Translations under genes and position numbers: made by a program | DNA from: a virus | Virus record (IMG/VR): IMGVR_UViG_3300044713_000025 | Span: 1 to 55,603 of that record | Direction: 5' to 3' (one strand) | DNA: 55,603 nucleotides | Notes under the pieces: generated by a model | The model's database searches: none | What the model saw: only the letters and a program-made list of their open reading frames with translations | Told to the model about the DNA's origin: nothing | Shown: piece by piece, positions 17,305-26,482 of the stretch | Numbering within the stretch: the first letter of the stretch is position 1 | How the letters are laid out: each line of letters begins with the position of its first letter

Positions 17305-17763
17305 TTAATCCATCCGGCGCTCGCGCCTTGAACCACCCTCGCCGCGCTCGCCACGGTCGATCTCATCACCGCGCATCCGATCGCCACCACGGCCACCACC
17401 CGGCGACAGATGGGCCTTTGGGCCGGTCACATACCCACCATCCCCCCATTCCTGGGTATAGGGCGTCCATTCCGGGCCGCCGCTATCATCGCGCGGCAGA
17501 AGCTCGAAGTCAGGGATCAGGAACGGACGGGTATCCGCCGCGTCGCGCCCGGTTGGCTCATGCTCGCCCCGATTGCCGTCCATCTCGTGCGGTGCCCCAC
17601 GCGCGCCTTCATGATGTGCCCCACGTCCCACGCGTTCGCGGCCGTCATGGTGCGCCCCATGCTCATGGCGAGGGTGCATGTGCCCCTTGTGAACGTCATG
17701 GTGGAGGTGGTGTTCCGGGTGCTCCTCATGGGTCACATGCGGCGCCGGGTGTTTACGTGCCAT
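17305..17763 (-). CDS. Histidine-rich protein
   Basis: 152 residues. Seventeen of the first 51 residues are His, mostly as HH or HxH pairs mixed with Glu, Asp and Arg; the middle is acidic/Pro (FLIPDFELLPRDD) and the C-terminus Arg/Gly/Glu-rich. There is no hydrophobic core. The His region should bind divalent metals such as Ni, Zn or Cu, and could bind other virion parts in a pH-dependent way; both are inferences from composition. It sits in the capsid-to-adaptor segment of the late operon. Confidence 0.6.
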   Translation of the reverse strand: MARKHPAPHVTHEEHPEHHLHHDVHKGHMHPRHEHGAHHDGRERVGRGAHHEGARGAPHEMDGNRGEHEPTGRDAADTRPFLIPDFELLPRDDSGGPEWTPYTQEWGDGGYVTGPKAHLSPGGGRGGDRMRGDEIDRGERGEGGSRRERRMD

Positions 17764-17765
17764 CG

Positions 17766-18176
17766 TCAGCCCCTTTCAGTAGGGATGCGCGGACGGGTCA
17801 GAAAACCCTCCGTCCGGCGGTTACGCATACGGAACTCGAAATCGTCCGGCTCCGCTTCGACATTGCCCGGCGTCACATCGGACTCGCGCGGCAAGGACGA
17901 CCGTTCCTTGTAGTTCTCCAACTGATACGCAGGGTTCTCGGTAATCAGCGGCTCACACCAACCCCTCTCAAGGTCAGCATCATCCGCCCCATACCCGGCG
18001 AAAACCCTTACGCCGTCTGGATTGGGCCACGGCTTGCCATCGTTCGTGGCATAGTTCCCAAGCTGCCCACGATCCCGATAGCCGTCGTTGCCCCGGTCTG
18101 AGCGAGGAACCGGCCGATAGTCCGACTCCTCCTCGCTCTCCCCGCCAACACCAACGACGATGCCGAGAATGCCCAT
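17766..18176 (-). CDS. Uncharacterised late-operon protein
   Basis: 136 residues, charged and likely disordered: hydrophobic MGILGIVVGVGG start, then Asp/Glu/Arg/Asn-rich. Start shares a base with the upstream stop. No domain recognised. Confidence 0.55.
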   Translation of the reverse strand: MGILGIVVGVGGESEEESDYRPVPRSDRGNDGYRDRGQLGNYATNDGKPWPNPDGVRVFAGYGADDADLERGWCEPLITENPAYQLENYKERSSLPRESDVTPGNVEAEPDDFEFRMRNRRTEGFLTRPRIPTERG

Positions 18177-18628
18177 CAGTTGTTCGGTCCTGTCCAGGTC
18201 GCCTCTGGGTCGAGGTACGTCTCAATCTCAAGATCGGCCGTGCCAGTCGCATCGGTGCCGTTCTTGATGTAGAGTACCGCACCAGCCACCAGACGCAGGT
18301 TCATGTCGGTAGAGGTCGAAACACTCGCCTGCGTAGACGAACCAAGCGCGAAAGTCACGATGGTATTCGTCCCCGTATTGGTGGTCAGCGTGGTTCCCGC
18401 GCCAGTCCCAAAGCCAGTGATGTAGGTGCCAATCACCATCAGGTTAGCCGAGTTTCCCGCACCGGACGAAGTGCCAGCAACCCGGACAGTGCAGACCGCT
18501 TTGCGAAGCCGCATGTCAGAGATGAAGGACTTCTGCCCCGTCAGGGCAGCCGCACCAGCCGAACTCGCGATGCTGATCGACTGCCTCGTGAGATAGCTGG
18601 GATGATCGTACGAGCCTTGTGCCATCAT
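18176..18628 (-). CDS. Capsid decoration-like small beta protein
   Basis: 150 residues, Thr/Ser/Gly/Ala-rich, beta-type (VCTVRVAGTSSGAGNSANLM, LVAGAVLYIKNGTDATG), no Cys pair. Two adjacent ATGs (18628, 18625) are both reachable from AAGGAG. Composition and position downstream of the major capsid gene suggest a decoration or head-fibre protein; inference only. Confidence 0.5.
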   Translation of the reverse strand: MMAQGSYDHPSYLTRQSISIASSAGAAALTGQKSFISDMRLRKAVCTVRVAGTSSGAGNSANLMVIGTYITGFGTGAGTTLTTNTGTNTIVTFALGSSTQASVSTSTDMNLRLVAGAVLYIKNGTDATGTADLEIETYLDPEATWTGPNN

Positions 18629-19128
18629 TGCACTCCTTCATTGAGAGGGCGCCAGGACTGACCTAAGGCGATCCTGCTCACGGTTGTCTGAGAAATGCCG
18701 TAGCGATCGGCAACATCCCCCTGCTTACATCCGACCGCCAGAAGCGCCCGTATCTCATGCACCTTCTGCCACGTCAGGCACGACTGAATGCTCTGGCCGT
18801 TTATCAGGTGCCGATTACGAAGCCGCATGTCCTGATGGTTATCGGCACTTGTCCCGACAGACAGGTGATGCGGATTGACGCAAACCGGGTTATCGCATGA
18901 GTGCCGAACCTGCCGCCTCGCGGGGATTTCCCCGTGATATAACAGGTAGGCCACCCGATGCGAGTAGAGGTTGTGCCGCTGGCGGGTTGCCTTGATCTGG
19001 CCGTAGCCCTTCCCGACAAGGGATTTGGTCCACGGCCAGCACTCATCATCGCCACGACGCTCGTAGCTCTTGTGAAACCGGGCGATCAACTCATCGTCCA
19101 GCTTCTCCCATTCCGGGCCGGTCTTCAT
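18625..19128 (-). CDS. Free-standing HNH homing endonuclease
   Basis: 167 residues from ATG 19128 with GAGAGGAAG upstream. HNH core: YSHRVAYLLYHGEIP, then VRHSCDNPVCVNPHHLSVGT and NHQDM (HNH-3 type with CDNP..CVNPxHL). The C-terminus holds a helix-turn-helix (CKQGDVADRYGISQTTVSRI) likely used for target binding. It lies between the capsid gene and the next structural gene, a typical landing site for homing nucleases, and interrupts the otherwise structural order. Confidence 0.85.
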   Translation of the reverse strand: MKTGPEWEKLDDELIARFHKSYERRGDDECWPWTKSLVGKGYGQIKATRQRHNLYSHRVAYLLYHGEIPARRQVRHSCDNPVCVNPHHLSVGTSADNHQDMRLRNRHLINGQSIQSCLTWQKVHEIRALLAVGCKQGDVADRYGISQTTVSRIALGQSWRPLNEGVQ

Positions 19129-19205
19129 AGGCTTCTTCCTCTCTTGCATTAAGAGAGGGATTGGCGCATATTGCTCCCGGCCAGTCAAGGTATTAGTATG
19201 CGTCA

Positions 19206-20210
19206 TCACGCCGCAGATGCCCACTTTACTATGCGTGCTTGTAACGCTTGGGTCTGCGTCAGAGCGAAGCCGCCTAAATAATACCAGGCAATGCCCTTCG
19301 CACGACCGTAGTCGGTGGGGATTTTGCCTCGCATTTCCTCAGGCACAACCAGCGCCTCGGCAACGGTGTCCTCGCCGAAGAAGTAAATCCAGTCCGACAG
19401 GCCATTGGTCCACGTGGTGAAGTTCGCCGCCACCGGGTAGGAACCGGAGCCGTTGTAGTTGCCGTGGGGGATGTTGGTCTGCTCGATGAACCGAACCCCT
19501 TCGTACTTCCCGATCTCGCCGTTGTAGATCATCTGGAAGCCTTCATCGCGGTACTGGTAGACGCCTTCCAGGTTGTTCTTCATCGGGCGCCAAGTGGTCG
19601 GCCATGCGATGCCGAAATACTCGTCGCCCATGTACGGCGGGATGTTGCGCTCCTTCATCACGTCCACGATGGACTTGACGTGGAGATTGGAGAACGCAAC
19701 CGAGTTCGTGATGGTGGTCGTCCCGGTGGTGCTCAGGGTCACGCTGATGGTGCTGGTGCCCACTGTGCCGGTGCCGGCAGATGCAAACACCAACAGAGGC
19801 GTGGCGTTGAACTGATACCAAGCCTGCCCGTCGAGGCCCTTCTTGGCGTCGTTCTTCATCACCTTGTTGATGATTTCCTGAACCGGATGCTTCGACAGGT
19901 TATCCAGGAACCCAGTATACGGGACGGAGTTACCCATCTCCGTCACGGTGCCAGTGCCCTGGGCAATCGTGAAGTTGGTCTCGTTCAGGGTGCTGGTTTC
20001 CACCAGGGTTGTCCCCTGGGTGGCTACGTCATTGTAGACGTTCCAGGTGAAAATCTGGCCCTTGTGCAAGCCCTTGTCGGTGAAGTCCTTGGCGTCGCAG
20101 AACTGGCGGAACTTGCAGAGCGGCTGGACGGCGGTGCGGAGAATGTCCGACAGCTCCAGCGAATACATATAGCCACCAAGCGAATTGACGCCCCAAAGCT
20201 GTCCAGCCAT
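19206..20210 (-). CDS. Major capsid protein, N4-gp56 type
   Basis: 334 residues. The segments KGLHKGQIFTWNVYNDVA, EIINKVMKNDAKKGLD and DEYFGIAWPTTWRPMKNN, with the C-terminal FGEDTVAEALVVPEEMRGK, are typical of the N4 gp56 family of HK97-fold capsid proteins. It follows a scaffold-like gene and precedes small decoration-like genes. ATG start behind GGAACC. This is the best single marker of the virion type. Confidence 0.85.
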   Translation of the reverse strand: MAGQLWGVNSLGGYMYSLELSDILRTAVQPLCKFRQFCDAKDFTDKGLHKGQIFTWNVYNDVATQGTTLVETSTLNETNFTIAQGTGTVTEMGNSVPYTGFLDNLSKHPVQEIINKVMKNDAKKGLDGQAWYQFNATPLLVFASAGTGTVGTSTISVTLSTTGTTTITNSVAFSNLHVKSIVDVMKERNIPPYMGDEYFGIAWPTTWRPMKNNLEGVYQYRDEGFQMIYNGEIGKYEGVRFIEQTNIPHGNYNGSGSYPVAANFTTWTNGLSDWIYFFGEDTVAEALVVPEEMRGKIPTDYGRAKGIAWYYLGGFALTQTQALQARIVKWASAA

Positions 20211-20219
20211 GGGTGGTTC

Positions 20220-21272
20220 CTATCTCATGGATAGCTGACCTCGCGACCTTCGCATCTGTTCGACAATATCCGACCCGCTGGGCGGGCGCGGCGTCTCTGG
20301 AGCGGGCGCACGACGGTCAACCATCTGCGTTGCGCGTGGAGCCGCTCGCTTGCGCTCGATAACGTCCTGCCGTGACTGGACGGTCGGCGCTGCCTGAGAT
20401 GGCTGCGGATTCTCGCTCCCAGGCCGAGACAGGTTCATCGCGTCTCGAACCGCGTTGCCTGCCTCCCTGTAGATGTCGAGGTCGGACTGCTGCTTACCCG
20501 TCACCGTGTTCCGATGACGAATGGCATCAACGTTCATCTTGGCCAGCATGGTACGCTGGGGATGCTCGAAGATATCGGAGTATTCCTGCCGAATGACTTG
20601 CGAGTCGGTCGCAAGCTGCGCCTGCTCCCGCGCTACCGTCGCGGCCCGCTGGACAATGGCTTCCGGGTCCACATAGGGCTGGGTGACGCTGCTACGGGCA
20701 ACCACGTCCACGATCAGGTTCTGGAGCGCTTCCGCCGCTGCGTCCTGATCGCCGAACTGGATTTGCCTGACCGCATCCCGAATGGCCTGCGCGTCAGGCG
20801 TGAACTGAGGAGTCTTTGGCTGCTCTGCGGGTGGCGTGTACTGCGGCTGCTGGTTCTGGTGCAGGGCAAGGTTCGTGACCATGCCCAAACGGGCAAGCTG
20901 CTGGTACTGCTCGTCAGTGACCGGATATTCGCGCCCTTCGAAAGGGACCATCCGAATAGTGGGATCGGGCGCCGGAGCCAATGCGGGAGGCGTGGGGAGG
21001 ACACGCGCCTCGGTTTGCGCCGGCTCCGGCTCGTGGACCTCTGGTTCTGGCTCCTCATCGGTCGGGAAAACCAGACCCGCAGCCTTGGCTTCTGCGTCGT
21101 AAACAGCCCCTTGGGCCATTTCCTTCTGACGCTCTTGCTCGGCACGCTCGGCAATGCCGCGCATTATCTTGTCGCGGGGAGACTCCTGCCGTTCGCCAGA
21201 CGAATGCTCTTCATCGGGGGTCTCACCCTCAATGTGCATGGTCTCCGGCAGTTCCAGGTTCGTCCCGCTCAT
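20220..21272 (-). CDS. Scaffolding protein candidate
   Basis: 350 residues, very Glu/Gln/Ala/Pro-rich and predicted helical or disordered, with coiled segments (AAAEALQNLIVDVVARSS, TVAREQAQLATDSQVIRQEY) and a basic C-terminus. Composition and position immediately before the major capsid gene match phage scaffolds. Confidence 0.65.
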   Translation of the reverse strand: MSGTNLELPETMHIEGETPDEEHSSGERQESPRDKIMRGIAERAEQERQKEMAQGAVYDAEAKAAGLVFPTDEEPEPEVHEPEPAQTEARVLPTPPALAPAPDPTIRMVPFEGREYPVTDEQYQQLARLGMVTNLALHQNQQPQYTPPAEQPKTPQFTPDAQAIRDAVRQIQFGDQDAAAEALQNLIVDVVARSSVTQPYVDPEAIVQRAATVAREQAQLATDSQVIRQEYSDIFEHPQRTMLAKMNVDAIRHRNTVTGKQQSDLDIYREAGNAVRDAMNLSRPGSENPQPSQAAPTVQSRQDVIERKRAAPRATQMVDRRAPAPETPRPPSGSDIVEQMRRSRGQLSMR

Positions 21273-21601
21273 TCGGCGTGCCGCTCGTCCTCTTGCCTTA
21301 TTTCCAACTCAGCCACTTGGCCGCGTTGTAACAAAGCGTTCAGCGTCCGTCTTATATATACAAGTGTCTTGACATTGACAAGCGCCTTGTGCATCGCCAC
21401 CGGATCGGCTGCGGACAGGTCCGCCAACTCTTCCATGGCCGCATCAGCGTCCTGCCGAACCGCCGCCATCAGGAGTTTTATGGTCGGATTGTCCCGCAAA
21501 TCGGCTTCAACGGCGATTGCTTCTGCCAACACGGCAAAGCGGCTGTCACGGGATTTCAGGGCATCAAGTTGGTCTGGCGTCAGATCGCTCACATTATCCA
21601 C
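21269..21601 (-). CDS. Small helical late-operon protein
   Basis: 110 residues, acidic and helical (FAVLAEAIAVEADLRD, IKLLMAAVRQDADAAMEELAD). GTG start overlapping the fibre-like gene by 13 bases; stop overlaps the scaffold ATG. Often such a helical protein precedes the scaffold in podoviruses, but no function is known to me. Confidence 0.6.
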   Translation of the reverse strand: MDNVSDLTPDQLDALKSRDSRFAVLAEAIAVEADLRDNPTIKLLMAAVRQDADAAMEELADLSAADPVAMHKALVNVKTLVYIRRTLNALLQRGQVAELEIRQEDERHAE

Positions 21602-22887
21602 TCTGTTAGCATGATTACCGCTGCTTCATCGTCCCTCATGAGCGCCTGCCGCACCATGAGCAGTTCCCATTCCGCCCGGACAGCCTCTATGTCGAACGGT
21701 ATATGCACAACCGGCGGTGGTTCCGCAACGATCTTCGGAAGTTCCTTCCGGCGACGCTTGGCCCGTACCGGCTTCGGTACTTCCTGCGCTGCCTTCTGGC
21801 GTCTTTCCCATCTGGCGCGACTCCATGCCAGATACCGCTGCCAGCTATCCTCCTTGCCGTCTGCCGGCCCTCCGGTCTGAGGGACAATGATCTGCCCTTG
21901 GACTATAAGGGTAAACGCATCTACCGCCGCTGCCGTCTCGATTATGTCCGTTTCGCCCGTGGCAGACAGAGCCACGGTGTCAGCCGAAGCCCCTGCTTCT
22001 GATATGTCCGTTTCGGCCCCAATTGAGACAGTAACGGTGTCAGCAGCAGCGCCAGCTTCTGATATATCGGTCTCAGCGGTAGTAGACGCTGTAACGCTGT
22101 CAGCGGCTGTTGCCGTCTCCATCGCCGCGATTGCAGCGGACATCTGCTCGGCAACGGTATCTGCGCCTGTGCCAGCCTCCGAGACGGCCACGGCAGCCGT
22201 CATCGTCTCCGCTATCGTGTTAGCACCAGAGCCTGCTTCGGATATGGAGATGGTGATGACGCTAGGCCATGTGATGACGATCTGGCCGCTGGCGCCAGTT
22301 GGGTGTGAGCCGCCTGTCTCAGCCCCGCCGCCTCCGCCTGGAGCGCCACCAAGAACGACTAGGCCGCTTGTGCCGAAACCACCACCACCACCACCAAGTG
22401 CGTTTGCTGCTCCCGGTGCACCTGGGCCACCACCCGCACCCCCTAAGCCCGCATCTCCCGCGCCTCCAGTGGTGGAAGTACTGGATTGACCTGCACCGTC
22501 TGGTCCTCCGGCGCCACCGCCGCCGCCGGCCGTATGGCCAGCACCACCATCGGATAGGATAGTCCCAGTACCACCTGTGCCCCCGACTCCAGTAGCCTTA
22601 CCGCCGACTGCGACAATAACGGTGGATTTCCATGTGGTATTGCCACCGTTAGAGTTGGCACCACCAGTACCAATTGCGTAGGTTATTCCGCTGGAAACAT
22701 CCCCCGAGGTAACAGTATAGCTAGACTGCGCAAATTCGCCGCCGCCTCCCCCTACACCACTTGAGGCACTACCGGAGGCGCCTCCTGCCCAGCACTGGAC
22801 GGTCAGAACAGTTCCCGCAATGACGCCATCGCTGGCCATTGTCGCAGCGGCGTAGCTGGTCCCAGAGGTAAATGTGCGCGTGCCCAT
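21589..22887 (-). CDS. Poly-glycine tail adhesin-like protein with 20-residue repeats
   Basis: 432 residues in three parts. Residues 1-210: Gly-rich, with runs of 4-6 Gly in several places (46-50, 121-125, 165-170) and the closing GQIVITW. This resembles the glycine-rich adhesin folds of phage fibre tips. Residues 216-335: six tandem 20-residue repeats beginning SEAG (or a variant). Residues about 350-432: a basic then acidic helical C-terminus (RYLAWSRARWERRQKAAQ). It could be a receptor-binding fibre with a helical attachment end, encoded between portal and scaffold. The order of parts is unusual, since adhesive tips are normally C-terminal. Confidence 0.55.
   Translation of the reverse strand: MGTRTFTSGTSYAAATMASDGVIAGTVLTVQCWAGGASGSASSGVGGGGGEFAQSSYTVTSGDVSSGITYAIGTGGANSNGGNTTWKSTVIVAVGGKATGVGGTGGTGTILSDGGAGHTAGGGGGAGGPDGAGQSSTSTTGGAGDAGLGGAGGGPGAPGAANALGGGGGGFGTSGLVVLGGAPGGGGGAETGGSHPTGASGQIVITWPSVITISISEAGSGANTIAETMTAAVAVSEAGTGADTVAEQMSAAIAAMETATAADSVTASTTAETDISEAGAAADTVTVSIGAETDISEAGASADTVALSATGETDIIETAAAVDAFTLIVQGQIIVPQTGGPADGKEDSWQRYLAWSRARWERRQKAAQEVPKPVRAKRRRKELPKIVAEPPPVVHIPFDIEAVRAEWELLMVRQALMRDDEAAVIMLTEWIM
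21883..22242 (-). repeat. Six tandem 60-bp coding repeats
   Basis: They encode six consecutive 20-residue units: SEAGSGANTIAETMTAAVAV, SEAGTGADTVAEQMSAAIAA, METATAADSVTASTTAETDI, SEAGAAADTVTVSIGAETDI, SEAGASADTVALSATGETDI and IETAAAVDAFTLIVQGQIIV. Units 2-5 share the core A-D-(T/S)-V. Copy number could change by recombination, altering fibre length. Confidence 0.8.
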
Positions 22888-22897
22888 CGCGCGAGGA

Positions 22898-23479
22898 CTA
22901 CATCGTCAGCGTATAGGTCGCGACAACCGTATTACCGTTGATGACTGGCTGTGCCGTGCCAAGCGTTCCGGCCGAAAGCAGCGTGCCGCCCGTGTTGGCA
23001 ATCGCGCTCGTGGCGCCTGTTCCGAACGTCATGGCGATGCCTTGGATGGTCCCGGTTCCCGTGATGGCATAGGAAATCGTGCCAGAACTGGTGATCGTGC
23101 CGCTGGAGGGGGCATTGAATGAGACAGTGGGCCGAGTGCCAGAGAACATAGGGGCATTCGCGCTTCCCGCCTCAAGCCAGCCACTGTGCGATGCCATCGT
23201 ATCCGCCGCCGAGACCGCCGAGAACGACGCGCTGGAAATCAGCAGCATATACGGTCCTGTCACGGTATAGGACGACCCCTGCAAGGCAGCAGCGAATGTA
23301 GCGTTCTTGCCGAGCGTGCAGACTACGTTATCAACCCGGTCGGTCCAGATCGGCATGCCTTTATCATCGTAACAGGTCAGGTTGTACCAGCCCTTCGCAC
23401 CGGCCTGCTCACTGGCTCCGGCTACGGCTGACATGCCGACGCAGACCACTTCGCCGACATTGATATTCTCAATAGCCAT
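22898..23479 (-). CDS. Beta-rich virion protein
   Basis: 193 residues from ATG 23479 (GGAGG 6 bases upstream; an extra ATG lies just before). N-terminal NVGEVVCVGMSAVAG and WYNLTCYDDKGMPIWTD, then Ser/Thr/Gly-rich strands. Looks like a structural or decoration protein. No named family. Confidence 0.5.
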   Translation of the reverse strand: MAIENINVGEVVCVGMSAVAGASEQAGAKGWYNLTCYDDKGMPIWTDRVDNVVCTLGKNATFAAALQGSSYTVTGPYMLLISSASFSAVSAADTMASHSGWLEAGSANAPMFSGTRPTVSFNAPSSGTITSSGTISYAITGTGTIQGIAMTFGTGATSAIANTGGTLLSAGTLGTAQPVINGNTVVATYTLTM

Positions 23480-23666
23480 CATTGGCCTCCAATGAATCGG
23501 CTAGTTCGGCCGTGAGTTGCCTGAGTTCGTTATTCTGTCTCGCCGCGAGGCGCCTAGCTTCCTTGGCGTTATGCAATCGACGTTCGCGCGACTCCTCGGC
23601 CGTTAGCCTCCTATACGGCGGCTCCATGACGCCTGACGGCCATGGTAGCGGTTGCCAATCTTCCAC
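23469..23666 (-). CDS. Small basic helical protein
   Basis: 65 residues, GTG start behind a good GGGGGAAAG. Strongly helical and Arg/Glu-rich (ESRERRLHNAKEARRLAARQ), resembling a short coiled coil. Function unknown. Confidence 0.55.
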   Translation of the reverse strand: MEDWQPLPWPSGVMEPPYRRLTAEESRERRLHNAKEARRLAARQNNELRQLTAELADSLEANDGY

Positions 23667-24152
23667 CTACTCTTTCCCCCTCACCGTCTCGATACCGATA
23701 ATCTGACCTTGCCCATCACGGACAATACGCTTGCGGGCTTCCATCTTATCAGCGAACCGCTCGAATGCCGCCGTCATCTGACGCAGAACTTTACCCAGAT
23801 CATCAGACGCCGCCCGATGCGGGGCCGCAGCTTCTGCGATCTTGCGCATCTCACTAACGCCACCATCCGCGATTTTCTGCATCTCGCCGATGATGCATTC
23901 CCTGAGTTCATTCAGTTCCGCGCCTTCATGCCTGATGGCGTCCAACATTGCGGCGGCTTCCTCCAGATAACCCCCGATTGCCTGAATGCCCTTTTCCACT
24001 CGCTCCGCGATCTGCTTGCCTTCCTCAACCCTCTGCTCGACAAGGCGAGCCGCATGCTGGGCAGCATTCGCCGCCACCATCGCGGTATTGACTTGCTCGG
24101 AACCGTCCTCCTCTGGTTCGTGCTGAATAACGTCCCAGGAAGTGTCCATCAT
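23667..24152 (-). CDS. Coiled-coil late-operon protein
   Basis: 161 residues, almost entirely amphipathic helix (AARLVEQRVEEGKQIAERVE, LEEAAAMLDAIRHEGAELNE). Two ATGs overlap the portal stop. A role in head assembly is plausible from its place after the portal gene; not recognised further. Confidence 0.6.
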   Translation of the reverse strand: MMDTSWDVIQHEPEEDGSEQVNTAMVAANAAQHAARLVEQRVEEGKQIAERVEKGIQAIGGYLEEAAAMLDAIRHEGAELNELRECIIGEMQKIADGGVSEMRKIAEAAAPHRAASDDLGKVLRQMTAAFERFADKMEARKRIVRDGQGQIIGIETVRGKE

Positions 24153-26482
24153 ACCTGCATCGCCCTGCCGCCGCGCATACGCCAGCGCTGGCCGTTGCCG
24201 AATGTGGTCACATGACCCTCACGCAAGAGATGGGCGGGAGGCGTCTGTGGGGCTTGCTGGGTGGCATGTTGCGGCTGTTGTGGCGCCAGTCCAGCCTCCC
24301 TGATCGCCGGGTGCATTCTCTGCTGCGCTGCGGCTTGTGACTCCATCAGCGCACGCTGGGTATCCAGCCACGCCCGCCAGTTCTCGGCCTGCTCGGACAT
24401 ATGCTCGCGGGCAAAGTCCATCTGCGAGTTCTTTTCGTCCGTCTGAGACTTCAAATGCTGCTCGACAATGCGGCCATGTGTAGTGATCTGGGCTGCTTGT
24501 ACCCGGCTCTGATCCGGCGGCTGATGTTCCGTGCCACCCTTCTGCATCTTCGCCATCTGCTGCTGAAGCATCGCCACGCGCGGATCAAAACCAGGTTGGA
24601 AAAACCGTTGGCCATCCTTATACCCGAGCAGCCCGAATACCTCCTTCGATACCTCCTGGAAGTTGGCTCCCATTGCAGCCGTGGGGCCGAAGATTTTACC
24701 GATGATATCCGCCCCAGTCGCGAAGTTCCGCAGCTTCATGTTCGGGTTAGTCGCCCCGATCCCAACATTAACCTTAGTCGTCACACCACCATTGAGCAGT
24801 TCGTCAGTGACTTCAGAGATACCGAACCGTTGGAATAACTGTGCCTGCTTCGCTGCCAGCGCCAGCACAACCGAGTCGGTTTCATACGCCTGCTCTACTT
24901 TGATAAGCAGCCGCAGCATGGGTTCAACCCACGTCTCGCTGAACAACCGTAGCTCATACTCAGTCAGTCCTGACGCCTCGCCAGACATCAGGTGCATACC
25001 AGTGGCGGACTGCTCCTGGACCTGGGATGCCTGTACGGACGAGTTAGTGAATGCCCCTGTCAGATCATCCCAATCCAGATTGATGCGGTCCTGCTCGGCA
25101 AAGCTGGCCTGATCCACGGATGGCGGCCGGTCCCACATCACTTCGCTATTCAGCGGCTCGCCTGACTTTCCTTTGATCCAGACCGTCTTACCCGGCATGA
25201 ACGTGCGAAGATCATTGACATCCAACCCGCTGCCTTCGCGGATGAACTGGCGCGGCTGGAGGCTTAACATTACGGCATCAAAGCGCGAGTTCCAGTCCTG
25301 ATTGGCGGCTCTCTGTAGATCGGTCGTCAGTTCCACCTTGCCGCTCGGGTAGGTTTTGTGCGTCTCCAACACCACACAACCAACGACATAAGGCCGCTCG
25401 CCATGCAGATGCACCTCTTTCAGCGGCTTCGGCGCCTCCAGCAGTTCCCCAGCGCTCCCCAATGTCCGATAACACCAGTCCTCCCCTTTCCACCGGACGA
25501 TGTTCAAGCGGGTCCAGCAGATATCGAAGTCCTTCGGCTTCCAGGCGTCATGGTCCTTCCCTGGCACACGGCCAGTCTCACGCGTGCGGCGGGTTACGTC
25601 GTCATCCCGATCCGTCGCGCCCTGGAGGGCAGACGTTGATACCGAAAGCCACTCAGCAGGCGCTCCCCGTTGGGGTTCCATACGGTCGCGGGCTTCCTGG
25701 ATATAGACTGGACATAGCTCGATCAGATACGGGCTTGATCTGACAGGATCGCGCCAATCGCATCCCGGCTCAAATCGGATGCCTTCTGGGGATATCAGCG
25801 TGGCGTAGGGCCGGTCCTTGATCTTCTTGTAGAGGTCAACCGACTCCATTTGCGGCTGGCCCAGAGCGTCATCCCAGGCTGGCATCCCATCCGGTCCCAT
25901 AACGGGGCGCATCTCGGAACGGAGGAACTGTTCCTCATATTCCCAACCTACCTTGCCGACGCAGATACCCATGACTTCGGCATCCTGACGTGCGCCAACC
26001 AACGTGAGGAACCACGGAATGCGCTGGTTCTGATCGGCGTTGGCCAGTCGGTATTGCAGGAGTGCCTTCAGGACTTCGGCACTGGCCTGCTGCATGGGGT
26101 CGTCATCATCAGCGGCCGTGATGGAAACCACGTCCTCATTCGAGAAGAACGCCGCCGCCGTAGCCGCTTCGTCCCGGCGAACCATCGCGCGGGTTTTGGG
26201 CCGATACATAGTGGAGCGGTAGCGGTAATCACCCGATAAGTACTTCGATCCGCTCGGATGGAGGGATTGGAACGCCCGCAGGCTGTCGTTCCATCGCGCC
26301 CGACGACCAGCGTTGATCCAGTTGGTGGACGACTCGAATATCTCCACCCCAAGCCGCACAGCATCCGAGTTGCTCAGAATCGGTGAACGCTCGCCTTTGG
26401 GGTTCTCAAAGTTGGACGAATAAGACGGTTCAAAGCCGAACGGACCCTGTTGGATATCAGGCGGCGTAAGACGGCCAGACAC
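24149..26482 (-). CDS. Portal protein
   Basis: 777 residues. N-terminal SNFENPKGERSP, then YRYRSTMYRPKTRAMVRRDE and a long mixed alpha/beta body with LISPEGIRFEPGCDWRD, typical of large podovirus portals; the C-terminal about 150 residues are Gln/Ala/Met-rich helix, as in portal barrels. GTG start directly after the upstream stop. Size and position between terminase and capsid genes support the call. Confidence 0.8.
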   Translation of the reverse strand: MSGRLTPPDIQQGPFGFEPSYSSNFENPKGERSPILSNSDAVRLGVEIFESSTNWINAGRRARWNDSLRAFQSLHPSGSKYLSGDYRYRSTMYRPKTRAMVRRDEAATAAAFFSNEDVVSITAADDDDPMQQASAEVLKALLQYRLANADQNQRIPWFLTLVGARQDAEVMGICVGKVGWEYEEQFLRSEMRPVMGPDGMPAWDDALGQPQMESVDLYKKIKDRPYATLISPEGIRFEPGCDWRDPVRSSPYLIELCPVYIQEARDRMEPQRGAPAEWLSVSTSALQGATDRDDDVTRRTRETGRVPGKDHDAWKPKDFDICWTRLNIVRWKGEDWCYRTLGSAGELLEAPKPLKEVHLHGERPYVVGCVVLETHKTYPSGKVELTTDLQRAANQDWNSRFDAVMLSLQPRQFIREGSGLDVNDLRTFMPGKTVWIKGKSGEPLNSEVMWDRPPSVDQASFAEQDRINLDWDDLTGAFTNSSVQASQVQEQSATGMHLMSGEASGLTEYELRLFSETWVEPMLRLLIKVEQAYETDSVVLALAAKQAQLFQRFGISEVTDELLNGGVTTKVNVGIGATNPNMKLRNFATGADIIGKIFGPTAAMGANFQEVSKEVFGLLGYKDGQRFFQPGFDPRVAMLQQQMAKMQKGGTEHQPPDQSRVQAAQITTHGRIVEQHLKSQTDEKNSQMDFAREHMSEQAENWRAWLDTQRALMESQAAAQQRMHPAIREAGLAPQQPQHATQQAPQTPPAHLLREGHVTTFGNGQRWRMRGGRAMQV

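Noticed and set aside
17328-18101. 257-codon plus-strand frame opposite the His-rich gene
   Set aside because: Arg/His/Pro composition mirrors the antisense of the His-rich gene and crosses the boundary with the next gene; no start signal.
20514-21614. 366-codon plus-strand frame opposite the scaffold-like gene
   Set aside because: It is a shadow of the Glu/Gln-rich gene; protein is low in structure and has no start site, while the minus-strand gene is tightly coupled to its neighbours.
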